11,368 nt of DNA from Clostridia bacterium. GTDB lineage: Bacteria; Bacillota; Clostridia; Oscillospirales; QAMX01. Of the stretch, positions 1 to 6,762 are shown piece after piece. The translations under genes and the position numbers were made by a program. Position 1 is the first letter of the stretch. Each line of letters begins with the position of its first letter. Where the stretch lies: assembly GCA_017547975.1 (NCBI GenBank), contig JAFYNU010000498.1, positions 1 through 11,368 of the forward strand, in the 5' to 3' direction. The notes beneath the pieces are model-generated. The model was not told where the DNA came from. It saw only the letters and a program-made list of their open reading frames with translations, and searched no databases.

Positions 1-52
1 CAGAAGTCCAGAGAAAATCAGAATAAATTCAACTGATTATTTTTCAAAGAAA

Positions 53-307
53 TCATTTTTCTGTTATCTTATCCTCTGGCACGACTTCACCAAAAAGCAA
101 CGAAGAGTATGGATTGTGTAATCCTGTGTTTTTGTTAACAGTAGTTTGACTGAAATTGGCATAGCACTTTTTAACAAGGATATCCACAAAAAGACTTGAC
201 CTTCGCTATCGTTAGAGATACCATACGAACAACAAAACTCCCCTGATTTGGTTTGGTCTATCGTTCTCTCTAAACAGTTATACACTTTGGGTGCTGGCTT
301 TAAAATA
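53..307 (-). pseudogene. Possible frameshifted remnant of an unrecognised gene downstream of the primase-helicase
   Basis: Two overlapping minus-strand frames both look protein-like. One continues from inside the helicase end and includes the residues NCLERTIDQTKSGEFCCSYG, ending at 64. The other is open from a TAG at 206-208 to a TGA at 53-55 (50 codons) and includes NKNTGLHNPYSSLLFGEVV. A single frameshift near 175-205 would join them into one chain of about 80 residues. No start codon with a ribosome binding site is seen, and I recognise no family. This may be the decayed 3' part of a gene joined to the end of the primase-helicase by a deletion, or simply non-coding sequence. Positions 1-52 hold nothing I can identify. 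Confidence 0.22.
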
Positions 308-2752
308 TCACTGCACGGTATCAATCAGTTGTCCGGCAATATCTGCATTGGTGAAACGCATAATACTTTCTTCAGAGATTCCAAAGCTCAAGAAGTTTAC
401 GCTACCGTACCACACCACTTCGCCGTCAATAACCGTAAACTTTTGATGAAATCCTGGTTTCGCAATAACCTTAATTCCATACTCTTGCAGTGCTAAAATA
501 TTTTTCTCAACCGTTTCACGCTCTTTCTCCTTAAAATCTTCCGAAGGTCGGGTGACGACGGTTACAAAAGCACCGTTCAGAATAGCCTCGGTTAAGCACC
601 TCATAAGCTGGGTAATACGTCCTTTTCTCATAAACGGACTAACGATCAAGATCTCTTTCGATGCAGTTCGGATATCTTGACAATATGGATCATAAAAGGT
701 CTTACCGTCATAGATCAGATCCGGTTCGGTTCGCGGAGCCGGATCTATTTTGATTTTATAGCCGATTGCCGCATAGCCTTTCACACGCTTTTGGTACATT
801 TTTTCCAATACAGGGATGTGGATATCGACATAATCGTATATTTGTACCTCTGTTTTTCCGGGATAATTACGATGCAATCTTCCTGCATATTGAGCGACTT
901 TTCCTTTCCACGCGATAGGAAGAGCAAGAAACAAGGTGTCGAGACGCGGATAATCAAAACCCTCCCCTACATATTTGCCGGTAGCAATAATCAGAAGAGA
1001 TTCATGACTCGGGATAGTTTCCAAACGTTGTAATGCCTCTCGGCGTTCCTTTTGGGAAGCGGTTCCGAACAAGGTGATAATATTTTTACAATAACCGGAT
1101 AATCTTTGTTCAAGAAGTATCACGTGCTCGCGTCGTTCTGTTAAAATGATCGGGCAGCGGCCTTGCTGCAATGATTTCACCACGTCTCTTACAATCAACG
1201 TATTACGAATCTCACTTTCAGACAAATTTCGATAGATTTCTGCAATTCCTTTATCGGTATCGAGACTGCGGTATGAAGTGAATCGCGGTATCAAATAATG
1301 CTCAAACTCTCGTTTTTCTGCTTGAGCCTTGGCATCAACTTTGTACCGAATAGGCCCGCACTGCATAAATATGATTGGATGATGTCCATCTTGGCGGGTT
1401 GGTGTTGCTGTAAGTCCATACACATACCGTGCATCGGCGAATTTAAGTATCTTCTCAAAATTCACCACAGAGACGTGATGGCATTCATCAACAATGATCA
1501 TGCCGTAGTTTCGCACAAGTGATTTCACCTCATCGCCGTTCACCAGAGACTGCATAACAGCAATATCAACATTTCCTTGTAAGGTGGTCTTTCCAGCACC
1601 CAGAACACCGATGGGCGACCAATTCTTTTTCGCTTTGCCGTTCTTAGTTAATGGCGGAGCTACCTCCAAATCCAAAAAGTTCTCAAGCGACTTTTTCCAT
1701 TGTTGCATTAAGCTTTGTGTATGTACAAGAATCAACGTATTAACATTTCGCATTCCTATTAAATAGGATGCAATCACCGTTTTGCCGAAGGCAGTTGTCG
1801 CGGACAATACACCTGTATTGTATCCCAGTAATGCTTCTGCGGCCGATTGTTGCTCCTCACGCAAGACACCGTTAAAAGTCGCAGAGATTGCATGGCCGTA
1901 ATTTGTTTCATCATCAAAAGAATATTCAACATTGCAATCTTTAAACAACTTGCAAAGTGCATTTTCGCATCCACAGGGTAATCCGATATATTCTTCGGTA
2001 ATTTCCGCTGTGCATATAACTCTCGGTTTATCATAGATCGGCAACCTCATTGCCTGAGCACGATAAAAATCCGGATTACGAAATGCAGCCAATCGCTTGA
2101 TTACATTTTTAGCGGCAGATGATATGTCCGTTGCGGGAACATACAGCATATTGGCTTTCACAACCGTGACCTTATTCGGAAAGTCTTGCACCGTTAATAT
2201 AGCTTCTTTTCGTACTTCCCAAGGCTTCGCATCCGAGTCGCTGACAAGAGTACCGAGTTCTCCATTCTTACAAAGCTTACCAACGAGATTTTCCACTCTC
2301 TCTGACGTTAACTTTTGTACGCAACTCAAATACGCCCACTGATCCTCATAGGGCATAAAGTTCTCATCCACGAAAACAGAATTGCCGTTTTTCCGTGCGT
2401 TTCCCTGCAACGGCAGTACGATCAAATTTCCGAAACCGCCTTCGGGCATGGTATCCTGATTCGGGAATAATCGATCGTAAGACTTGAAAGAAATACCTGC
2501 ATTTCTTTCCATTGCTTTTGTAAGAAGTCCGCTCCCAAGTTTGCGTGCGATAACTGCTGATACAGGTGTTGCAAAGAATAGCCATATATGTGCACCGTTG
2601 CCGGAACGTGACCGCTCAACACATAAGGGGACATCAAACTCTTCACATACAATACGAAATGCAGTTACAGCGCTTTCATAGTCCCCTTCATCAAAGTCAA
2701 CGCACAGAAAATTGCAGGTTTCATCCTTCAGCATAGGATATATACCGATCAC
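308..2752 (-). CDS. TOTE-type primase / SF2 helicase / phospholipase D-like protein (open catalytic core, N-terminus broken)
   Basis: This is an 814-codon frame holding three domains. Residues 1 to about 200 are an archaeo-eukaryotic primase domain of the TOTE conflict-system type: IGIYPML, catalytic DFD at 19-21, and SGNGAH with His55. Residues about 290-640 form a superfamily 2 helicase: Walker A AFGKT with Lys324, DECHH at 422-426, TATPT near 449, and YAGRLHR near 622. The C-terminus is a phospholipase D-like nuclease half-site with HQK at 769-771 followed by D and a GSVN motif. The family is predicted to act on nucleic acids in conflict with mobile elements; no substrate is established here. 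The only available start is GTG at 2752, inside the conserved sequence GRDVIGIYPML, so it is not the original start. The missing N-terminus lies at 2753-3159. The frame could be expressed as a truncated protein from the weak GGAAGAG upstream of the GTG, or the gene may be dead. It is third in the operon after the XRE-DUF3990 gene. Confidence 0.85.
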   Translation of the reverse strand: MIGIYPMLKDETCNFLCVDFDEGDYESAVTAFRIVCEEFDVPLCVERSRSGNGAHIWLFFATPVSAVIARKLGSGLLTKAMERNAGISFKSYDRLFPNQDTMPEGGFGNLIVLPLQGNARKNGNSVFVDENFMPYEDQWAYLSCVQKLTSERVENLVGKLCKNGELGTLVSDSDAKPWEVRKEAILTVQDFPNKVTVVKANMLYVPATDISSAAKNVIKRLAAFRNPDFYRAQAMRLPIYDKPRVICTAEITEEYIGLPCGCENALCKLFKDCNVEYSFDDETNYGHAISATFNGVLREEQQSAAEALLGYNTGVLSATTAFGKTVIASYLIGMRNVNTLILVHTQSLMQQWKKSLENFLDLEVAPPLTKNGKAKKNWSPIGVLGAGKTTLQGNVDIAVMQSLVNGDEVKSLVRNYGMIIVDECHHVSVVNFEKILKFADARYVYGLTATPTRQDGHHPIIFMQCGPIRYKVDAKAQAEKREFEHYLIPRFTSYRSLDTDKGIAEIYRNLSESEIRNTLIVRDVVKSLQQGRCPIILTERREHVILLEQRLSGYCKNIITLFGTASQKERREALQRLETIPSHESLLIIATGKYVGEGFDYPRLDTLFLALPIAWKGKVAQYAGRLHRNYPGKTEVQIYDYVDIHIPVLEKMYQKRVKGYAAIGYKIKIDPAPRTEPDLIYDGKTFYDPYCQDIRTASKEILIVSPFMRKGRITQLMRCLTEAILNGAFVTVVTRPSEDFKEKERETVEKNILALQEYGIKVIAKPGFHQKFTVIDGEVVWYGSVNFLSFGISEESIMRFTNADIAGQLIDTVQ

Positions 2753-3159
2753 ATCTCTTCCATATCCGTCTTTACCTGCCAGATGCTGAAAGACATCATT
2801 GTCCGTCAGTTACATCAACTTTCGATTAGGACAGCTGAAACACTTGTATTTACGTTTATCACATAAACCGTCTGCCCATTCGTTTCCGCAAACAGGCTGA
2901 TAGCCGCTTTTTCGGTAGTCTTGCTGTGCCATCGACGTGCAAACACATCCTCTCTGCCGCAAAACAACGAACGAAATAAAGCAATTTTGGCAACCGAAGA
3001 ACTGCGCTGCGTTACCGCGGCACCTTAAAATCTTTCATCGCTATTTATGTTCTCCTCTGGCACTAAAAGCAAGTTGCGAAGTTTTGTGTTTTCACTTTTG
3101 AGAATTTCGTATTTTTGAAGAAGCTGATTATACCGACGCAACAAAGTGTTATAATCCAT
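2753..3159 (-). pseudogene. Broken N-terminal part of the TOTE primase-helicase gene
   Basis: Translation from ATG 3159 gives a 44-residue coiled-coil-like start (MDYNTLLRRYNQLLQKYEIL...) ending at TAA 3027-3025. The same frame continues with the conserved stretch KIALFRSLFCGREDVFARRW. Near 2908-2912 (a run of five T on the plus strand) the frame shifts by one base. It then continues as SGYQPVCGNEWADGLCDKRK and a four-cysteine zinc-binding region ending KCFSCPNRKLM. A second TAA at 2812-2810 is followed by LTDNDVFQHLAGKDGYGRDV, which runs straight into the 814-codon frame. Restoring one base and both stops gives a single protein of about 950 residues. So there are three lesions in about 220 bases. 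The ATG follows the preceding stop codon by one base (TAATATG), matching the other junction in this operon. A conserved Arg of LFRGRED also appears to be Cys here. Confidence 0.85.
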
Positions 3160-3160
3160 A

Positions 3161-3568
3161 TTATTTTTCTTTCAGCCTATCAATTGCCATCTCGACATCT
3201 AAGGTGTGAAAGCCAAGATAAACGGCTGCCATTCTCTCGGCGTTGGCAATGGCGTACATTTCTTTGCTACTCTCGCCGGTATAATAATGCCAATAGCGGT
3301 AGGTGTAGCCTGACCAATACATAATCTCGTTGTGGTAGGCGGTGCCGTCTTTTTTCAAGCCACCGACTTCATCATTCAGTTCTTCAAGGGTATATTCCTC
3401 TCCCGCCCACTGAAGGCGGTCGTAGCTTTGATCCAAAGCTGCGGCAGTCTTGCTATTCATAAACTTTTCGATAAAGTCTTTGCAGTCATATCCATTTTTA
3501 AGCGCCAACTCAAACAGTCTGCCTTGGATATCGCAGAGTCCGAATTCTTGTCTGTTAAGTTCGGTCAT
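3161..3568 (-). CDS. Unrecognised 135-residue acidic protein between DUF3990 and TOTE genes (candidate antitoxin/partner)
   Basis: The protein is soluble and rich in acidic and aromatic residues, with no signal peptide or membrane segment. Visible features are a helical N-terminal half with FIEKFMNSKTAAALDQSYDR and LQWAGEEYTLEELNDE, and a central aromatic cluster YWSGYTYRYWHYYTG. I chose ATG 3568 because it follows the upstream TAA by one base (TAATATG) and has GGTGAG in front; a GTG at 3577 would add three residues and overlap the upstream gene. The stop lies one base before the next ATG, again TAATATG, so translation of the three genes is probably coupled. The YD-x-LQ-x-x-GEEY pattern faintly recalls DUF3791, a small family I remember next to DUF3990 genes, but I cannot confirm this. 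The role is inferred from position: partner or antidote of the DUF3990 protein. Confidence 0.75.
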   Translation of the reverse strand: MTELNRQEFGLCDIQGRLFELALKNGYDCKDFIEKFMNSKTAAALDQSYDRLQWAGEEYTLEELNDEVGGLKKDGTAYHNEIMYWSGYTYRYWHYYTGESSKEMYAIANAERMAAVYLGFHTLDVEMAIDRLKEK

Positions 3569-3569
3569 A

Positions 3570-4418
3570 TTACTCACCGGCTTTCAATATTTCATCAAAG
3601 AAGCGTCCTTCGCGGCGGTACTGACGGCAGATTTCTTCTGCCAATGCAACGCCTGCAAAACGGTTATTTTGACTCTCAATTCTTAATATTTCACGATCTG
3701 CATCAGAAAATGCTTTCTCTTCTACTATTTCTATCTGCTTGCACGCCTTCTCCGTAAGCGCAACATACTGCTTGCCAAGTTTCAGCGCAGAGAGACTGTG
3801 GATAAGTGCTTCATCTGTAATCTCACCCTTGCAGAAGCGGTCAAGCACAACGAACATACTGTCATTGACAATAAAGCCGATCAGCATATCACATCCGTCA
3901 GCCATTTCTGCAATGCGACTATAAATCGCCGTACCTTTTACTGAATCCAATTTGCCTCTATTATATGCAACAAGAAGCGCCCAATCTATACCGACTTCAA
4001 TATCAAGGATTTTTAATCCCGAAAGATCAACTTTTACGGTATAGAGCTTCGCATTGGGATAGTTGCAAATCAAGGTCAACGGCTGTGCCATTTCTGCACC
4101 CATATAGAAGCCCTTACCAAAGTCGCAATGCTCTCGGCTTGTAGGTGCGATGTCGCCCACGATGCCGGACTTCGAACCGTGGTATAATGTTACTATCTCA
4201 TCAGAGGTAATAATATGGTTACCTTCAAATTGAGAATAATCTATATTATGATGGGCGCACAGACGCTTAATGGCACTGAGTGCGATCTGCGAAGGCTCAC
4301 AGCGACCTTTCTCCCAACGATTGACCGTAGCAAAACTAACCCCCAGTTTTTCTGCGAGTTCTGTTTGGCTCAATCCTAATCTTGAACGTATATCTTTGAT
4401 AATATCGGAGCTTTTCAT
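3570..4418 (-). CDS. XRE-family regulator fused to a DUF3990 (ADP-ribosyltransferase-like) domain
   Basis: This 282-residue cytoplasmic protein has two domains. Residues 3-60 are a Cro/C1-type helix-turn-helix (GLSQTELAEKLGVSFATVNR followed by WEKG). Residues 75 to about 230 are DUF3990, with LYHGS (His80) and DFGKGFYMG (Tyr105), which would supply the first two positions of an ART-type H-Y active site. DUF3990 is regarded as an ADP-ribosyltransferase-fold family; activity here is inferred. The third catalytic residue is not obvious to me. I chose ATG 4418 because GGGAGG lies 5 bases upstream; a longer frame from 4505 would start upstream of the promoter. It is the first gene of a three-gene operon and is probably self-regulated through the palindrome at 4450-4464. 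A toxin-like enzyme fused to its own repressor is compact; the next gene could be the antidote. Confidence 0.85.
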   Translation of the reverse strand: MKSSDIIKDIRSRLGLSQTELAEKLGVSFATVNRWEKGRCEPSQIALSAIKRLCAHHNIDYSQFEGNHIITSDEIVTLYHGSKSGIVGDIAPTSREHCDFGKGFYMGAEMAQPLTLICNYPNAKLYTVKVDLSGLKILDIEVGIDWALLVAYNRGKLDSVKGTAIYSRIAEMADGCDMLIGFIVNDSMFVVLDRFCKGEITDEALIHSLSALKLGKQYVALTEKACKQIEIVEEKAFSDADREILRIESQNNRFAGVALAEEICRQYRREGRFFDEILKAGE

Positions 4419-4449
4419 AGCGACCTCCCATGGATATAACATCTGTTCG

Positions 4450-4483
4450 GTGTTATTATAACACACCTCGCTATTTTTAACAA
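4450..4483 (-). promoter_or_regulatory. Promoter and palindromic operator of the XRE-DUF3990 operon
   Basis: Read on the minus strand, TTGTTA (4483-4478), a 17-base spacer and TATAAT (4460-4455) form a good vegetative promoter. A TG sits just before the -10 box (extended -10). The -10 box lies in the middle of a perfect 15-bp palindrome GTGTTAT-T-ATAACAC (4450-4464). A repressor bound there would block RNA polymerase, and the first gene product carries an XRE DNA-binding domain. The leader to ATG 4418 is about 30 bases. Confidence 0.75.
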
Positions 4484-4543
4484 TACCTTTCTGGACAGAT
4501 GTCATAAAAGATATATAATTATGTTATAAGACTTTAGGGCCAG

Positions 4544-4579
4544 GATGCGGCAGGTTCAAATCCAGCTACTCCAACACCA
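4544..4579 (+). other. tRNA/tmRNA 3'-end-like fragment (T-arm, acceptor strand, terminal CCA)
   Basis: The sequence GCAGG-TTCAAAT-CCAGC (4550-4566) has the layout of a T-stem and seven-base T-loop with one A-A mismatch. It is followed by TACTCCA, A and CACCA, like the 3' side of an acceptor stem and tail. No D-arm or anticodon arm can be folded in front of it, and the spacing to CCA is two bases too long. A terminator follows directly. It may be the scar left where an element inserted into a tRNA or ssrA 3' end. It could also be chance resemblance. Confidence 0.33.
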
Positions 4580-4583
4580 TCGG

Positions 4584-4624
4584 GTGATCATAACGGACCT
4601 GACCGTTGTGACCACTCTTTTTTC
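4584..4624 (+). terminator. Rho-independent terminator after the tRNA-like fragment
   Basis: A 13-bp stem (4584-4596 with 4603-4615; one A-C mismatch and one G-T pair) closes a six-base loop ACCTGA and is followed by TCTTTTTTC. The orientation is plus. No plus-strand protein gene lies upstream, so it most likely terminated an RNA gene whose 3' end is the preceding fragment. Confidence 0.7.
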
Positions 4625-4643
4625 ACGTACAGGAGCCTTTCGC

Positions 4644-4672
4644 TTGACATTGGCACGATAATTCGATAATAT
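4644..4672 (+). promoter_or_regulatory. Promoter of the URO-D family gene
   Basis: Consensus TTGACA (4644-4649), a 17-base spacer and TAATAT (4667-4672). The transcript should begin near 4679, leaving a leader of about 100 bases before ATG 4783. The leader shows only a weak five-base inverted repeat (GCATA/TATGC) and no recognisable riboswitch. Confidence 0.75.
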
Positions 4673-4782
4673 ATTCTCGGTAGCTTAAAAGCATAGGATA
4701 CAAAGACCGTGGTATGCGTGAAAATTTCGGACTTCTGTTGTTTTCAAAATGACGGGATGACGATTTGTAGGGAGGTTATGAT

Positions 4783-6033
4783 ATGACTTCAAAGGAAAGA
4801 TTACTCGCCGCATTAAATCACAAGGAGGGGGACAGAACTCCTGTCGATTTCGGAGGCACAACGGTTACAGGTATGCACTATTCCTGCGTTGCGGCGTTAA
4901 GAGACTATTACGGACTTGAAAAGCGTACGATCAAGGTATATGAGCCCTATCAGATGCTGGGACTGATCGAAGAGGATTTGAAGGCGGCGCTTGGGCTTGA
5001 CGTTGAGGGCGTTGGCGGAAGAAGAAACATGTTTGGCATTCCCAATGAAAACTGGAAGGAATGGAAACAGGACAACGGGGATATTGTCTTGGTTGCTGGA
5101 GATTTCAACCTGACGGACGACGAAGAGGGAAATCACTACATACATCCCCTTGGCGACCGCAGTGTTGCACCCAGCGGCAAAATGCCGAAGGGTGGGTTGT
5201 ATTTTGACGCAGTATCGAGACAAGTTCCCTTTGACGATATAGATGATTGGAATCCCGATGACAATCTGGAAGAGTTTACCTATACATCGGATGAAGTCCT
5301 GGATGAATTCGCCGCGGATATTGCCGCCGCCGCGAAGACCGGAAGAGGGGTAACGGTGAGCTTCGGCGGTACGGCTCTGGGCGATATCGCACTCGTTCCG
5401 GGACTGAATCTGAAAAATCCCAAGGGGATCAGAGACGTTGCCGAATGGTATATGGCAACCGCAACCGCTCCCGAGTGCGTCAAATATATATTCGACAAGC
5501 AGACCGACGTTGCCATTGAAAATCTGAAAAGACTAAACGAAAAAACCGGCGACAAGATTGACGTGGCATTCGTCTGCGGCACAGACTTTGGAACGCAGAT
5601 TTCCACCTTCTGTTCAGCCGATACCTTCCGCAATCTGTATATGCCATACTATAAGAAGGTCAACAACTGGATTCACGAAAATACCAATTGGAAAACCTTC
5701 AAGCATAGCTGCGGTGCGGTGGAACCCTTCGTTCCGCTCTTTATTGAAGCGGGCTTTGATATTTTGAATCCAGTACAATGTTCGGCTGTGGGTATGGATC
5801 CGAAGCTTTTGAAGGAGAAGTATGGAAAGGATATCGTATTCTGGGGCGGTGGTATAGATACACAGCATCTTCTTCCCTTCGGTAAGCCCGAGGATGTGAA
5901 AAACCAGATAAAAGAGCGTCTGGAGATCTTCTCAAAGGACGGCGGCTACGTATTCAACGCCATTCACAACGTCCAGGCAGGCACACCCACCGAAAACCTT
6001 GTTGCCATGTTTGAAGCATTGAAGGAAAGATAA
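4783..6033 (+). CDS. Uroporphyrinogen decarboxylase (URO-D) family protein, MtaA-like methyltransferase type
   Basis: This 416-residue cytoplasmic protein has the URO-D TIM-barrel pattern. It starts MTSKERLLAALNHKEGDRTP, has a zinc-ligand motif KHSCGAV with His308 and Cys310, then WGGGID, and ends with a GTPTENL segment. It is longer than HemE (about 350) and no other heme-synthesis gene is nearby. It is therefore more likely one of the clostridial MtaA/MtbA-like relatives, which move methyl groups between corrinoid proteins and thiols or take part in O-demethylation. In MtaA a third zinc ligand Cys sits shortly before the G-TP segment; here His395 (IHNVQAGTP) is at that place. No corrinoid protein gene is adjacent. 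GGGAGG lies seven bases before the ATG. The gene has its own promoter and terminator. Confidence 0.85.
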   Translation: MTSKERLLAALNHKEGDRTPVDFGGTTVTGMHYSCVAALRDYYGLEKRTIKVYEPYQMLGLIEEDLKAALGLDVEGVGGRRNMFGIPNENWKEWKQDNGDIVLVAGDFNLTDDEEGNHYIHPLGDRSVAPSGKMPKGGLYFDAVSRQVPFDDIDDWNPDDNLEEFTYTSDEVLDEFAADIAAAAKTGRGVTVSFGGTALGDIALVPGLNLKNPKGIRDVAEWYMATATAPECVKYIFDKQTDVAIENLKRLNEKTGDKIDVAFVCGTDFGTQISTFCSADTFRNLYMPYYKKVNNWIHENTNWKTFKHSCGAVEPFVPLFIEAGFDILNPVQCSAVGMDPKLLKEKYGKDIVFWGGGIDTQHLLPFGKPEDVKNQIKERLEIFSKDGGYVFNAIHNVQAGTPTENLVAMFEALKER

Positions 6034-6098
6034 ATTGCAATTTGCCCGAACAGGTTGAACCGGGAAACAGGGCTTGCACGTCCTGCTAAACCAGAAAG

Positions 6099-6138
6099 AA
6101 AAGGCGGTCCGTATTTTCTCGGATCGCCTTTTGTCTTT
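6099..6138 (+). terminator. Rho-independent terminator of the URO-D family gene
   Basis: The stem GGCGGTCCG (6103-6111) pairs with CGGATCGCC (6120-6128) with one G-T pair, around an eight-base loop. Flanking AAAA and TTTT extend it, followed by GTCTTT. It begins about 65 bases after the URO-D stop codon. Confidence 0.85.
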
Positions 6139-6165
6139 GGCTGTGAGTAGAAGAGCGTAGCGCCA

Positions 6166-6194
6166 TTGAAAAAACGATCTATTTGTGATACAAT
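6166..6194 (+). promoter_or_regulatory. Promoter of the GNAT acetyltransferase gene
   Basis: TTGAAA (6166-6171), a 17-base spacer and TACAAT (6189-6194), preceded by TGA as an extended -10. The expected transcript start is near 6200. This excludes the upstream in-frame GTG at 6185 as the protein start. Confidence 0.75.
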
Positions 6195-6229
6195 CGGTTT
6201 GGCAAATGCGGATGTATGAGGTGAAAGTA

Positions 6230-6673
6230 ATGGTAAATATCAGGGTAATGTCGATTTCCGACTATGATGGGGTATATGATTTATGGATTCATACGCCGGG
6301 AATGGGATTAAACACAGCAGATGACAGCCGGGAGGGCATTGAAAGGTATCTAAAACGTAACCCTAAGACAAGCTTTGTAGCAGAGTGTGATGACAGGATC
6401 ATTGGGGTGATTATGGCTGGCCACGATGGCAGACGCGGATATATCCACCACACGGCTGTTTTGCCTGCGTACAGAAACCAAGGGATAGCAAAGAGGCTTG
6501 TGGATTGTGCGATGGCTGCCCTGGAGGAAGAGGGAATCAACAAGGTTGCATTGGTGGCGTTTAAGACAAACGATATCGGCAATGGGTTTTGGGACAGCAT
6601 TGGCTTCGTGGAAAGGGACGATTTGGTATACAGAAACAAAAACATCCACGTGTTATGCAGGATTGATACCTGA
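6230..6673 (+). CDS. GNAT family N-acetyltransferase (YpeA-like)
   Basis: This 147-residue protein has the GNAT fold order: N-terminal RVMSISDYDGVYDLW, central VAECDDRIIGVIMAGHDG strands, the acetyl-CoA loop AYRNQGIAKRL (RNQGIA at 82-87), and a C-terminal NGFWDSIGFVERDD segment. It resembles the E. coli YpeA subgroup in its GxxDGRRG turn and short length. The acceptor substrate is unknown. ATG 6230 was chosen because GAGGTGA lies five bases upstream and upstream in-frame starts overlap the promoter or lack such a site. It is a single-gene unit with its own promoter, ending at a strong hairpin shared with the converging ABC operon. Confidence 0.88.
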   Translation: MVNIRVMSISDYDGVYDLWIHTPGMGLNTADDSREGIERYLKRNPKTSFVAECDDRIIGVIMAGHDGRRGYIHHTAVLPAYRNQGIAKRLVDCAMAALEEEGINKVALVAFKTNDIGNGFWDSIGFVERDDLVYRNKNIHVLCRIDT

Positions 6674-6726
6674 CTCCGGGGCCAGACGCATGGGCAGAAC
6701 CAGAACCATGCACCGCCAAGTAAGGA

Positions 6727-6760
6727 AACCAGGCCGGAAGCAACTGCTTCCGGCCTGGTT
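6727..6760. terminator. Bidirectional terminator between the GNAT gene and the ABC importer operon
   Basis: A perfect 15-bp stem, AACCAGGCCGGAAGC (6727-6741) with its complement (6746-6760), closes a four-base AACT loop. It lies between convergent genes: 53 bases after the GNAT stop and two bases after the ATPase stop. The T-tracts are short on both strands (TTTCCTT on minus), but the stem is very stable, so it probably serves both operons. Confidence 0.85.
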
Positions 6761-6762
6761 GA

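Noticed and set aside
4419..4505. Longer start (ATG 4505) for the XRE-DUF3990 protein
   Set aside because: The extension would run through the promoter and palindrome and lacks a ribosome binding site; ATG 4418 has GGGAGG at normal distance.
4679..4782. Riboswitch in the leader of the URO-D family gene
   Set aside because: The leader is only about 100 bases, with one weak five-base stem and no recognisable conserved box such as a B12 box.
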